In this document: positions 17,687-26,016 of the stretch, piece by piece
Layout of the letters: each line of letters opens with the position of its first letter
Numbering within the stretch: the first letter of the stretch is position 1
Origin: Myxococcus landrumus
GTDB lineage: Bacteria > Myxococcota > Myxococcia > Myxococcales > Myxococcaceae
Direction: 5' to 3'
Assembly: GCF_017301635.1 (NCBI RefSeq)
Contig: NZ_CP071091.1
Coordinates: forward strand, 9,726,501-9,790,500
DNA: 64,000 bases
Translations under genes and position numbers: made by a program
The notes under the pieces: model-generated
Databases searched by the model: none
Told to the model about the DNA's origin: nothing
The model's input: only the letters and a program-made list of their open reading frames with translations

Positions 17687-17971
17687 ATGCAGGCTGGAAG
17701 ATTCATGGGTGGTGCGCTGCTCGCGGCGGGGCTGATGTTCACGGGCTGCGGTGGTGCGCCGGCCGACGACGTGGCGGAGCAGGACATGGCTTCACGCGAG
17801 GACGCCGAGCGCAACTGCGGCGCCGAGAGCTATGAGTTCGAGTATTACAGCGACGCGACGTACACGAAGCTGGTGGGCACCCGGGGCTGCGACTGTGGCA
17901 TCTGGGCCCGCTGGGGTGTCACGACGTCGTTCGTCCGCTCCTTCTCCTACACCTGTGCCGCGGCACCCTGA
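17687..17971 (+). CDS. Small DUF6289-like lipoprotein
   Basis: A 94-aa lipoprotein with GGGAGG directly upstream of ATG 17687. The signal peptide ends MFTGCGG, giving a lipidated Cys. The mature part reads YEFEYYSDATYTKLVGTRGCDCGIW and ends in YTC, which fits the small DUF6289 family (Y-Y-S-D-x-x-Y-x-x-x-V-G, Trp-Gly, terminal Cys), known only as secreted proteins of unknown role. Four Cys remain in the mature part, so disulfides are likely. It converges on a large cysteine-repeat lipoprotein gene across a strong terminator. Confidence 0.7.
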   Translation: MQAGRFMGGALLAAGLMFTGCGGAPADDVAEQDMASREDAERNCGAESYEFEYYSDATYTKLVGTRGCDCGIWARWGVTTSFVRSFSYTCAAAP

Positions 17972-17992
17972 GCGCGCCGGGTCGTGAATGAA

Positions 17993-18028
17993 GACGGCCC
18001 GCCCGGGCATGCTCCGGGGCGGGCCGTC
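17993..18028. terminator. Bidirectional terminator between convergent genes
   Basis: GACGGCCCGCCC (17993-18004) pairs perfectly with GGGCGGGCCGTC (18017-18028): a 12-bp stem and 12-base loop, between the stops at 17971 (+) and 18050 (-). Confidence 0.75.
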
Positions 18029-18049
18029 GTGCTTCAGGGGGCCCTTGGG

Positions 18050-20293
18050 TCACTGCTTGACGATGCGGACTCCGTACCAGGCGCAGTCGACCTGGGCACG
18101 ACCGAAGAAGCTTCCAGCCTTCATGTCGTATTTGTAGGTGTTCTGACCCAGCGCGATGTTCCAGTCGAAGGTCCAGCTGTTCTTGTGGCTATAGCCGAGG
18201 TGCTTCTCGACATGGCCCAGGGTGATTCGGAAGCGGTTCTGTTCCTTCAGCGAGTTGACCTTCTTGGTGTAGTTCTTGTACCGCTCGACATAATTTGAGT
18301 CGATCGACGCGAGGAAGGAGTTCTCGATGCCCGTCCAGGCGTTGTTGAGCTGGCCTCCAACGACCTGGTTGAGCTGGCTGTTGACGAACGCGTTGATCTG
18401 CGACTGGTTGAGAGAGTAGCCGAGGGCGTTGACGTTGACATTGATGTCCATGACATCGAACAGGTAGTTACCCAGCTTGAACTTGATGATCTTCGTGAAG
18501 TTCGGCCTTTGGAGCGTGTTGAAGTTCTGTGGGGTGGTGAAGATGTAGTTGGTGTGCAGGTCCATGTTGTCCGTGCCGATGACAATCCTGTCGGCATAGG
18601 ACGGTCCCCAGTACTTCACGAAGAGGGCCTTCTTGCGGCGTTGGAGCTTTCCCTTGATGGAGATGGAGCGGAAGAGCCAAGCGTTGATCTTCTTCGTCTT
18701 GAAAATGAAGCGGCGGTTCCCGAACTGCTTGTCGGCGGATTTGTTGAACCCGCTGCCCACGGTATGCAGGTCGTAGCTGGGGAGCGGCGGGTTGCACAGC
18801 CCGCCGCCGGGGGCGGGTGGGGTGACGGGAGGAAGCGAGGGTTGGGTGACAGCCACGCACTCAAACTCGTCATGCCCGTCGAAGTCGTCGACGATAGGAC
18901 TGCACTGGGCGTTGACCCAGGCGTTGTTGGGCTTGGACGAAACGGAGATCTGCCGGATGGTGGTGGTGGTGGGCCAGAACTTTTGACAGTAGGCGAGACC
19001 ACCAATGTTGCAGCCAGAGGTGCAGTCCGGGTCCGGGGTCCAGGCGCCGCCAGGCGTCTGACGGCTGTTGACCTTGCCGCAGTAGCGGGAGAATCGTCCC
19101 AGCACTGTTTCGGTGGCGTCGGGCGTGGTGTCGCTGCCCGCCATCTTCTCCTGATGCAGATCGATTCGCGTCACCCCGGGCGCGACCTGGTACTGGTCCT
19201 CCCCCAGGGCCGTTTCCCCTGGAGCGGATGTGAAGTGGGGGTCGAAGTTGATGCTGGCCTGGTTGGCCGTGTGCCACGTCTTGAACCAGCTCAGCTTGTC
19301 GAGGTCTACCTTGAACAGGCCAATGTCCGTGAACTGGTAGAGCTTGCCGCCCGCGAGGACTTGGAGGTCGGGATTGACGAGATGCTGAAGGGCCTCGTCC
19401 GTGACGATGTGGGCCTTCAAGTCGCGGAGATACTCGGCCTGGTCGACTTCATAGGTCGTTTCGTTGACGGGGAACTGGCTCAGGTAGCCCTTGAGGTGGC
19501 CGAAGCCGTTGGGCAGAGAGGCCACCGCTGCGGGGTTGCTGGCGATGGCGTGGTAGAGCGAGTTGAAGTCTTCTTCCGTGGGGAACTGAAGGACTCCGCT
19601 CGGGAAGTCCACCGTGGTCGTCAGCGTGGGCGCCACACAGTCCACCGCGCACGTCGCGGGTGATTCGCCGTTGTTGCAGGCGCCGTCACCGCAAGCGCTC
19701 GCGCTACCGCAGTCGTTCGGGCACAAGAGGTGGTTTTCATTGGTGCCGCAGACGTTGTTGCCGCATGTGCCGCAGTCCGCGGAGCATGTCGAAGGTGATT
19801 CTCCGTCGTCGGTGTGGCAGATGCTGTCGCCGCAGATGGGGTCGGCGTAGCATTCGAACTCGTCCTGTCCGTCGAAGTCATCGACGACGGGGCCGCACAT
19901 GGCATTGTTCCAGACGTTGTTGGCCTTGGATGTGACATCGCCCTCCTGGATGGAGGTGGCGTTGGGCCAGAACTTCTGACAGTACTCCAGCTCGCCAATG
20001 TTACAGCCGGAGGTGCAGTCCGGGTCGGTCGTCCAGGCACCTCCCGTGGTCTGGTGGATGTTGACCTTGCCGCAGTAGCGAGCGAAGCGCCCCAACAGGG
20101 CGCCGTTGCTGGCGTATGGGACGCTGAAGCCTGTCACGGGATGGGCCTCGATGGGGGCGCTGCTCGAGTCAATCCCGGTTGTGGGGAGGGGGTGTTCCGA
20201 AGGGAGCGAGGCAGAGGGCTCGTGGGTGTTTCCACACCCCAAGCCCAGGACAAGCCAGGCGGTCAGGGTAAGTCGATGCAGAGGGCGTTTCAT
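18050..20293 (-). CDS. Cysteine-repeat lipoprotein with an internally duplicated module
   Basis: A 747-aa predicted lipoprotein (signal LTAWLVLGLGC). An approximately 80-residue module occurs twice, near residues 65-150 and 395-480: RYCGKVN..QT, GGAWT.DPDCTSGCNIG, YCQKFWP, and VDDFDG.DEFEC. Between the copies is a run of short Cys repeats of the form CGDxxCxxxESPxTCxxDC, like the myxobacterial Cys-rich repeats in secreted adhesins, and a domain starting at TTTVDFPSG. The C-terminal 200 residues are Asn/Lys/aromatic-rich (GNRRFIFKTKKINAWLF) and match nothing I know. Base composition of this last part is more AT-rich than its neighbours, which could indicate transfer. A surface-binding role is inferred. 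Confidence 0.7.
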   Translation of the reverse strand: MKRPLHRLTLTAWLVLGLGCGNTHEPSASLPSEHPLPTTGIDSSSAPIEAHPVTGFSVPYASNGALLGRFARYCGKVNIHQTTGGAWTTDPDCTSGCNIGELEYCQKFWPNATSIQEGDVTSKANNVWNNAMCGPVVDDFDGQDEFECYADPICGDSICHTDDGESPSTCSADCGTCGNNVCGTNENHLLCPNDCGSASACGDGACNNGESPATCAVDCVAPTLTTTVDFPSGVLQFPTEEDFNSLYHAIASNPAAVASLPNGFGHLKGYLSQFPVNETTYEVDQAEYLRDLKAHIVTDEALQHLVNPDLQVLAGGKLYQFTDIGLFKVDLDKLSWFKTWHTANQASINFDPHFTSAPGETALGEDQYQVAPGVTRIDLHQEKMAGSDTTPDATETVLGRFSRYCGKVNSRQTPGGAWTPDPDCTSGCNIGGLAYCQKFWPTTTTIRQISVSSKPNNAWVNAQCSPIVDDFDGHDEFECVAVTQPSLPPVTPPAPGGGLCNPPLPSYDLHTVGSGFNKSADKQFGNRRFIFKTKKINAWLFRSISIKGKLQRRKKALFVKYWGPSYADRIVIGTDNMDLHTNYIFTTPQNFNTLQRPNFTKIIKFKLGNYLFDVMDINVNVNALGYSLNQSQINAFVNSQLNQVVGGQLNNAWTGIENSFLASIDSNYVERYKNYTKKVNSLKEQNRFRITLGHVEKHLGYSHKNSWTFDWNIALGQNTYKYDMKAGSFFGRAQVDCAWYGVRIVKQ

Positions 20294-20474
20294 GGAGGCT
20301 CGTGTCGGGGGAGAGTGTTTCCGAGTGTTGCGGCGATGCTTGTAGAGCTGGATTTACAGTGTTGCAATAGCCTCCCGATTGCCAGGCCCGGATACCCCTC
20401 GACGCGCAACCATTCCTCCGCGCCTTCCGCGAGCGCGGGCATGCTGGGCGGAACCCTCGATTGGTGTCCGCTGC

Positions 20475-21575
20475 ATGAACTCGATTGTGTTGAAACTCCG
20501 CGCCCGTGTGGTGCTCGTCACGACGGTGCTGCTGGCCTGTGGTGGTGGAAAGGCCGTGAACCCGAAGGTGTCCCTCGACGAGGCGAACCTGGACATCGCC
20601 GTGCCGCCGGGCATGGGGCATTACTGCAGCATGCTCTGGCGCGGTCAGCGCTGGGCGTTGGAGTGGGATTCATCCTCGGCGTCGGACCCGTGTGGCACCC
20701 TTCGTGCCCAGGCGGCCGAGGGCCGTATCGCGCATGCCGGCCTCTACTCCGCTCGGGGCCTGAACAACGTCGTCATGCGGTGCGAAGGGGCTGTCGACTT
20801 GTGGAGAGGGGTTGGCGCCATCCCGCTGCAGGCCGCCTTCGACGATGCGGTGGCGAATGAGCGCCAGGGGTGTGTGTTCACCGTGGCACCCGATGCGCTT
20901 CCCATCTTCGATGCGCCCTTCGAGGCTTCCTCGTGGGGCCATTCGCATAGCACGGGCTTCGACTTCGCGCAGGGAATCACTCTCAACGTCGACGCGTTCG
21001 ACCAGCCGGGCCTGGCGACCGCGCGCATCGTGGACCATCTGGGCCGTGACCAGTCGAACAGGGGCGCCGTCAATGACCACGACGGCCATGACTGGAACAT
21101 GCCCACGGGCACGCCCATCTTCGCCGTGGCGAATGGGGTCGTCCTGCTCGCGAGGGACCGGCAGGTGCCCTGTGCCTCCCCCATCCAGAAGGAGGTCTAC
21201 ATCCAGCACGTCGTGGGCTCGGGTGAATATGAGGAGCGCTTCGTGAGCTATTACGCCCACTTTGATTCGTACTCCGTCGAGACCGGTCAGCGCGTCACGA
21301 AGGGGCAGGTCATCGGCAAGGCCGGAACGACAGGCTGCTCGAGTGGGCCTCATCTGCATCTGGCCGTGGCGCGCCTGACGAACACCGCGTCGGAGTACCG
21401 CCGGGCCTATGCCATCCCCAGCCACGACCACCCGCCCATGACGAGCAACATCGAACCCTATGGCTGGGCAGCGCCACGGGGGTTCGACCCGTGGGCCTGG
21501 CAGCACTATCCGCGCGGCGCGCTCAGCATCAACCTGTGGAACCCCGCGCAGGCGCCCTTGAATCCGAACTTCTGA
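20475..21575 (+). CDS. M23-family peptidoglycan endopeptidase lipoprotein
   Basis: A 366-aa protein. ATG at 20475 is chosen because it opens a lipoprotein signal (VVLVTTVLLACGGG); the ribosome binding site is weak. The N-terminal half (to about residue 190) is unrecognised. The C-terminal half is an M23 LytM domain: DHDGHDWNMPTGTPIFA provides the first metal His and Asp, VSYYAHFDSY the next His, and SSGPHLHLAV the closing HxH. A complete metal site predicts active cleavage of peptide cross-links in peptidoglycan, either its own or that of prey. The next gene on the strand, an Amidase_2 enzyme, also targets the wall, but they are 190 bases apart. Confidence 0.85.
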   Translation: MNSIVLKLRARVVLVTTVLLACGGGKAVNPKVSLDEANLDIAVPPGMGHYCSMLWRGQRWALEWDSSSASDPCGTLRAQAAEGRIAHAGLYSARGLNNVVMRCEGAVDLWRGVGAIPLQAAFDDAVANERQGCVFTVAPDALPIFDAPFEASSWGHSHSTGFDFAQGITLNVDAFDQPGLATARIVDHLGRDQSNRGAVNDHDGHDWNMPTGTPIFAVANGVVLLARDRQVPCASPIQKEVYIQHVVGSGEYEERFVSYYAHFDSYSVETGQRVTKGQVIGKAGTTGCSSGPHLHLAVARLTNTASEYRRAYAIPSHDHPPMTSNIEPYGWAAPRGFDPWAWQHYPRGALSINLWNPAQAPLNPNF

Positions 21576-21766
21576 CGACAGTCCGTTTGACCCGCTCCAG
21601 CCAGTGGGCACGAACGGCGAGGCGCTGGGTGGAAGTCGTGAGCAGGCGGGGGTTTGCGCGTGGGGTCGAGCTGATTCTTTCTTTCTGGGAAGACGCAACT
21701 CGCGGGTGCGGGCAGCGATAATCTGGTTGTTCTTCGCACCCCATCCCACACCCCCAGGGTTCCCCC

Positions 21767-22558
21767 ATGTTCAACCCCATCAAGCGCTTCGTGAGCAACA
21801 CCCTCCTGCGTCCGCTCAAGGATGAGCCGCGGCCGGAGCCGAAGCCGACTCCAGGTGCCTCGCCCTCGCCGCGTCCCGACACCTTCGAGCCCTCCAAGAC
21901 GCGCCCCACGCCGTCTCCGAGCCCGGGCACTCCGCCTCCGGGCTACGGCACCGGGACGGCTCCCAAGGGCCCCGCGCCGCTGACGCCTCCGTCCACCGAC
22001 CCGTCCAACCCGACGCCGGAGATGCAGGTCCGTCCCGCGAAGTCGGACCGCTACAACGACCGGCCGGCCGGTGCGGACATCGACACCATCGTCCTCCACC
22101 ACACCGCCGACGGCTCCGACCGGAACAGCCTCACGACGCTCACCGGCGACACCGATGGGCAGGGCGTCTTCAAGAAGGGCGAGCAGTGGTTGAAGGACAA
22201 GAAGAACGGCAAGGTCAGCGCGCACTACATGATTGGCAAGGACGGGACCATCTTCCAGCTCGTCGGCGACCAGAAGCGCGCCTGGCACGCGGGCGACGGC
22301 GACCTGCGCGGTGACGGCAAGGATGTGAACGACCGTTCCATCGGCATCGAGATCGTCAACGAGGGCGACGGCAAGGACGGCTACACCGAGGCGCAGTACA
22401 AGGCGCTCGAGAAGCTCGTGCCCTACCTGGCCAAGCGCTACGAGGTCCCCGCTGGCAACGTCGTGGGCCACAAGGAGACGAACCCCCAGAAGAAGGACCC
22501 GTCGGAGAACTTCGACTTCGGCCGCATCGTCCGCGCCACCGAGAAGAAGATTCAGTGA
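21767..22558 (+). CDS. N-acetylmuramoyl-L-alanine amidase (Amidase_2/PGRP family)
   Basis: A 263-aa protein. Residues 1-90 are Pro/Thr-rich (PEPKPTPGASPSP), without a signal peptide. The catalytic domain spans about 95-260: IVLHHTADG gives the first zinc His, then SAHYMIGKDGTIFQLV, WHAGDG, SIGIEIVNEG and VVGHKETNPQKKDP, the usual H..K.DP end. It would split the lactyl-peptide bond of muropeptides. Absence of a Sec signal and a Pro-rich head is shared with the papain-fold protein at 5744, suggesting delivery by another secretion route or lytic release (inference). A perfect terminator follows. Confidence 0.87.
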   Translation: MFNPIKRFVSNTLLRPLKDEPRPEPKPTPGASPSPRPDTFEPSKTRPTPSPSPGTPPPGYGTGTAPKGPAPLTPPSTDPSNPTPEMQVRPAKSDRYNDRPAGADIDTIVLHHTADGSDRNSLTTLTGDTDGQGVFKKGEQWLKDKKNGKVSAHYMIGKDGTIFQLVGDQKRAWHAGDGDLRGDGKDVNDRSIGIEIVNEGDGKDGYTEAQYKALEKLVPYLAKRYEVPAGNVVGHKETNPQKKDPSENFDFGRIVRATEKKIQ

Positions 22559-22597
22559 CGCAGGTCGCCCCCGTCTCGACGTCGTGACGGGCATCGA

Positions 22598-22630
22598 GGG
22601 CCGAACCTCGCTGTGAGCAAGGTTCGGCCC
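22598..22630. terminator. Bidirectional terminator between convergent genes
   Basis: GGGCCGAACCT (22598-22608) pairs with AGGTTCGGCCC (22620-22630): an 11-bp stem and 11-base loop between the stops at 22558 (+) and 22666 (-). Confidence 0.72.
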
Positions 22631-22665
22631 CACAACTTCCTGACAACGCAGGTCAGGCGTTCACG

Positions 22666-25122
22666 TCACTGCACGGTGAAGGCGAGGTCATCCACGTCCG
22701 TGAAGCCTCCACCCGGGCATGCGCCGGAGAGGCTGGTGGAGCGGAGGACGGCGCGCACCGCCTGCTGGGCACCCGACGGCAGCGTGTACGTCTTCGTCAC
22801 CCACGCGAAGCCCGCGGTCGACAAGGACGTTGTCCCCTGGCTCACCCAGGTCGGACTGGCGGCGTTGGCCGCCGTGAAGATCTCCAACTGCTCTCCGGCT
22901 CCGGAGGCGCGAGCGCTGACCTCCACGCGCACCGTCTTGCCCGCGGCCAGCGTGCTCTTGTCGACCGTCATCACCCGGACGCGCTCGATGGACGCATCCT
23001 TGAGATATCCCAGCGAGACCGAAGAGCCATCCGCACAGGAGCTGTTCAACGTGTTGGGGTGCTGGGCTTCGGGATGCATCATGCCTCGGCCCTCGTAGAG
23101 CATCCCGGAGTCGCAGGAGGCCTGCGCCGTGGAGCAGAGGCCCGTCTTCAGCGTCGCGTCGTAGGTGGCCAGCAGGGCGGGCGCCATCGTGCAGATCAGT
23201 CCCGAGTTCGCGCGAGCACAGAGGTCGCTTCGCCCATCCCCGTTGACGTCCCCCAGCATCAGCGTGGTGCCGTACTCCTCGGCGGACCAGCCCTGGGCGT
23301 CACTGAAGTGGGTGTTGGTGACATACCGGTAGTTCTTGAAGTCGGTCGACGTCGAGAAGGCGCAGACCAGTCCCGTCGAATGCCGGCCACAGATATCCGC
23401 CCGGCCGTCGCCATCGACATCGCCGAGCTTGATGGACTTGTAGCGGGACGCGGACGTTCCCCATCCCTGGGCATCGTCAAAGGACATCTCGGTCCAGAGG
23501 GTCGTGGTCACGAACCGGGTGCCCGCGGACCGGCCACACCAGACTCCGTCGGTGTCACGCGCACAGATGTCCGCCTTGCCGTCGTTGTTCAGGTCCGCCA
23601 ACTGGAAGGTCGTGGCGTGCTGTGGCAGCGCCCACTTCGCGTCGGTGAAGGACGAGCTCCAGACGGTCGCGGCACCGAAGCTCGAACCATTGAAGAGGCT
23701 GCACACAATCCGGCCCGCCGCGTTCCGGCCGCAGATGTCGCCGTACCCGTTGGCGTCTCCGTCGACGTTGCCGACGCGAATCGAACCATGGAGCGCCTCC
23801 GAGGCTCCCCACCCGTTCCCATCGGAGAACTCCGAGGCAAGCCAGGGCGAAGGGGAGAACCCGCTTCCGAGCGACCGGTGACACATGTAGCCCGCGCCTC
23901 CGCGAATGCAGGCATCCGCCTTGCCATCATGGTCGATGTCCGCGAGCTGGAACGTCGTGCTGTACTGCGCGGGCTTGTAGCCGTCCGGGTCCGACACGGT
24001 GCTCAGCCAGAGGCTCTCGGCGTCCATGGAGCCGTCTGCTTTCGCCAACGCGCACCGCAGTCCCGACCCGCCACGCCCGCAGACGTCCGCCCGCCCGTCG
24101 CCGTTGATGTCACCCAGCCGCACCGTCCCGTAGTAGCCGATGTCGTTGTTCCACAGGTCCGCGTCGGACAGGTAGGTCGTCGTCCAGGCGGTCGGCGAGG
24201 GAACGCTGTACAGCCCCCGGACTCCTGGATACGCATCGAGCGGGACGAAGACATACGGTGTGCCAGGCACGGCCTTGAGCTTTTCGACCAGGGACACCAC
24301 GAAGAGGTAGGCCCAGTCCGTCCCGCCGTAGCCGGCCGTAGGGCTCAAGTCATGCATCTGGATGATGCCTCGCTCGAGGCCATTCACGGTCCGTGCCCCC
24401 TGCGGATCCAGATAGGCGCCCATGCCGATGTAGTGGTCCGCGCAAGCCTCGGGCGTCCACTGGTTGTTCGAACAGACCCAGTCGTGGGCGTCCCAGTCGA
24501 AACAGAAGGGCCCGCTCAGCTTGGACAGCGCGGGCTCGCTCCGAAGGTTGTTGGCGACCACGGAGGCGCTGCCGCACGCGTCGATTCCTCCGATGGGGCT
24601 TTGCCCCCAGTCGTCACCAGGGGCCCGGAAGAGGTACAGGCCGTCGGTGATATAGGGGTCCAGGATGGCCTGGTTGATCTTCAGGGCGGCAATCTGTTGC
24701 GCTGGGGTCTGCGACGGCAGCGCGTCATGCCGGTAGGTGTGACTGGCCACGCGGTGGCCCATCTCGACGATTTTCGAGAGATACGCGGTGTTGCCCGGGT
24801 CGCCCGGGAAGCGAGGGCAGGAGCCATCAATCCGGCAGCCGTTGATGAAGAACGTCGCTCGAATCCCCTGCTTCTGCAGGTACTTTGCAATCATCAGACT
24901 GGTGTTGAAGCTGCTGAGCGGATTGTCATCCGGCCCGTCATCGAAGGTCAGGGAGACGGTTCGGTACGGGACGGGTGGGTCCTTCCATCCATCCCCGAGT
25001 TGCGCGTCCGTCAAGACGGCATCGCGGCGCTCGGCGGTTGCGACAGGTTCGGAAGGAGGGGTGGGGGTGGCCTGGGTGCAAGCCATTCCCGACATCAACA
25101 GCGGTAGCAGAAGTTTCTTCAT
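22666..25122 (-). CDS. Polysaccharide deacetylase (NodB) lipoprotein with six VCBS repeats
   Basis: An 818-aa predicted lipoprotein (ATG 25120-25122; signal LLLPLLMSGMAC). The NodB domain (about residues 45-320) shows VSLTFDDGPDDN with the metal/catalytic Asp pair and HRVASHTYRHD with the second metal site; it would remove acetyl groups from N-acetylated glycans. Six VCBS/FG-GAP repeats follow (about 340-640): GDINGDGRADVCGR, ADIDHDGKADACIR, GNVDGDANGYGDICGR, ADLNNDGKADICAR, GDVDGDGRADICGR, GDVNGDGRSDLCAR, each with Ca-binding Asp/Asn and a Cys pair spaced 9-10 residues. The C-terminal region (about 690-818) looks like a carbohydrate-binding beta-sandwich. It would act at the outer surface on polysaccharide. 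Confidence 0.86.
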   Translation of the reverse strand: MKKLLLPLLMSGMACTQATPTPPSEPVATAERRDAVLTDAQLGDGWKDPPVPYRTVSLTFDDGPDDNPLSSFNTSLMIAKYLQKQGIRATFFINGCRIDGSCPRFPGDPGNTAYLSKIVEMGHRVASHTYRHDALPSQTPAQQIAALKINQAILDPYITDGLYLFRAPGDDWGQSPIGGIDACGSASVVANNLRSEPALSKLSGPFCFDWDAHDWVCSNNQWTPEACADHYIGMGAYLDPQGARTVNGLERGIIQMHDLSPTAGYGGTDWAYLFVVSLVEKLKAVPGTPYVFVPLDAYPGVRGLYSVPSPTAWTTTYLSDADLWNNDIGYYGTVRLGDINGDGRADVCGRGGSGLRCALAKADGSMDAESLWLSTVSDPDGYKPAQYSTTFQLADIDHDGKADACIRGGAGYMCHRSLGSGFSPSPWLASEFSDGNGWGASEALHGSIRVGNVDGDANGYGDICGRNAAGRIVCSLFNGSSFGAATVWSSSFTDAKWALPQHATTFQLADLNNDGKADICARDTDGVWCGRSAGTRFVTTTLWTEMSFDDAQGWGTSASRYKSIKLGDVDGDGRADICGRHSTGLVCAFSTSTDFKNYRYVTNTHFSDAQGWSAEEYGTTLMLGDVNGDGRSDLCARANSGLICTMAPALLATYDATLKTGLCSTAQASCDSGMLYEGRGMMHPEAQHPNTLNSSCADGSSVSLGYLKDASIERVRVMTVDKSTLAAGKTVRVEVSARASGAGEQLEIFTAANAASPTWVSQGTTSLSTAGFAWVTKTYTLPSGAQQAVRAVLRSTSLSGACPGGGFTDVDDLAFTVQ

Positions 25123-25347
25123 GGTGGAATCCAAACGGGCCCTTCGTGAATGGGCCGGCAGGCTCCTACCATGCCGCGCTGACGTCTTCTGATACGCATT
25201 GCATGCCTGCAAGGCGATGCCGTGTTTTTCGGCGGGCCCTATGCCATTGGGAGAGAACTGTCTGGCAATTCTTCTCCGACGGCGGAAGTTCGCGAGGCTC
25301 CACCCCGGCTCGCCGTGCGCGAGCCGGAGCCCCCACCTTGGCGTGTG

Positions 25348-25980
25348 TCAGGCGCCGAGCCGCCCCACGAAGGCGGTGCGGACGGCCTCGCCGACGGCGC
25401 GTGCGTCACCCTGGAGCTCCTCGGGCAGCCAGTAGTAGAGCTGCCGTCCCTCGCTCTCCATCTGGGCGCGGATGAAGCGCATGCCTTGGGCCTCCGCGCG
25501 CTCACCGCTTTGGGACAGGCACTGCTTGCACAGGCAGGGCAGCGCGGAGGTGTCCTGGTGCGCGGTGAAGTTGACGGGGCGGGTTCCCGTGCTCGACAGG
25601 AGCAGCTCCGCGTCCGCGGGCGTGAGGATTCGGGGCGTCTGGAGGGACATGCCCAGGGCTCCCTTGGCGGCCTGGAGTCCCTTGCCGGACTCGAAGCGGA
25701 GCTGGGGGATGGCCGGGGTGATGTCGGAGATGGGGATGCGATTCTTTCGGCCGACCCAGCCCTCGTCGTCGGAGGAGAGGCCCTCCAGCACCGCGACGAG
25801 CCAGAGGGCTTCGTTGGGGGGACGCACGGTGACGAGGAAGAGGCGGCCACCGGCCTCGAGGGGCGCCAGGTGCTTGCTCTGGCTGCGGTAGCGGTCCGTG
25901 GGCAGGACCTGGCCGGGGGAGAGGCCCGGGGCCTCCTTCTCGAAAATGGCCTTGCTGATGATGGCCAGCATGTCGGGCAT
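25348..25980 (-). CDS. Conserved hypothetical protein
   Basis: A 210-aa cytoplasmic protein, started at ATG 25978-25980 (a GTG two codons earlier is equally possible; no clear ribosome binding site). I do not recognise the family. Visible features are a strand-rich middle (RLFLVTVRPPNEALWLVAVLEG), a motif FTAHQDTSALPCLCKQCL with a C-x-C-x-x-C cluster that could bind metal, and a C-terminal helix (GDARAVGEAVRTAF). It diverges from the HEAT-repeat gene with only 36 bases between starts, so the two probably share a control region and may act together. Confidence 0.6.
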   Translation of the reverse strand: MPDMLAIISKAIFEKEAPGLSPGQVLPTDRYRSQSKHLAPLEAGGRLFLVTVRPPNEALWLVAVLEGLSSDDEGWVGRKNRIPISDITPAIPQLRFESGKGLQAAKGALGMSLQTPRILTPADAELLLSSTGTRPVNFTAHQDTSALPCLCKQCLSQSGERAEAQGMRFIRAQMESEGRQLYYWLPEELQGDARAVGEAVRTAFVGRLGA

Positions 25981-26016
25981 GGGCACAGTGTAGCAGGGCG
26001 CCTAGAGTCTCCGTCG

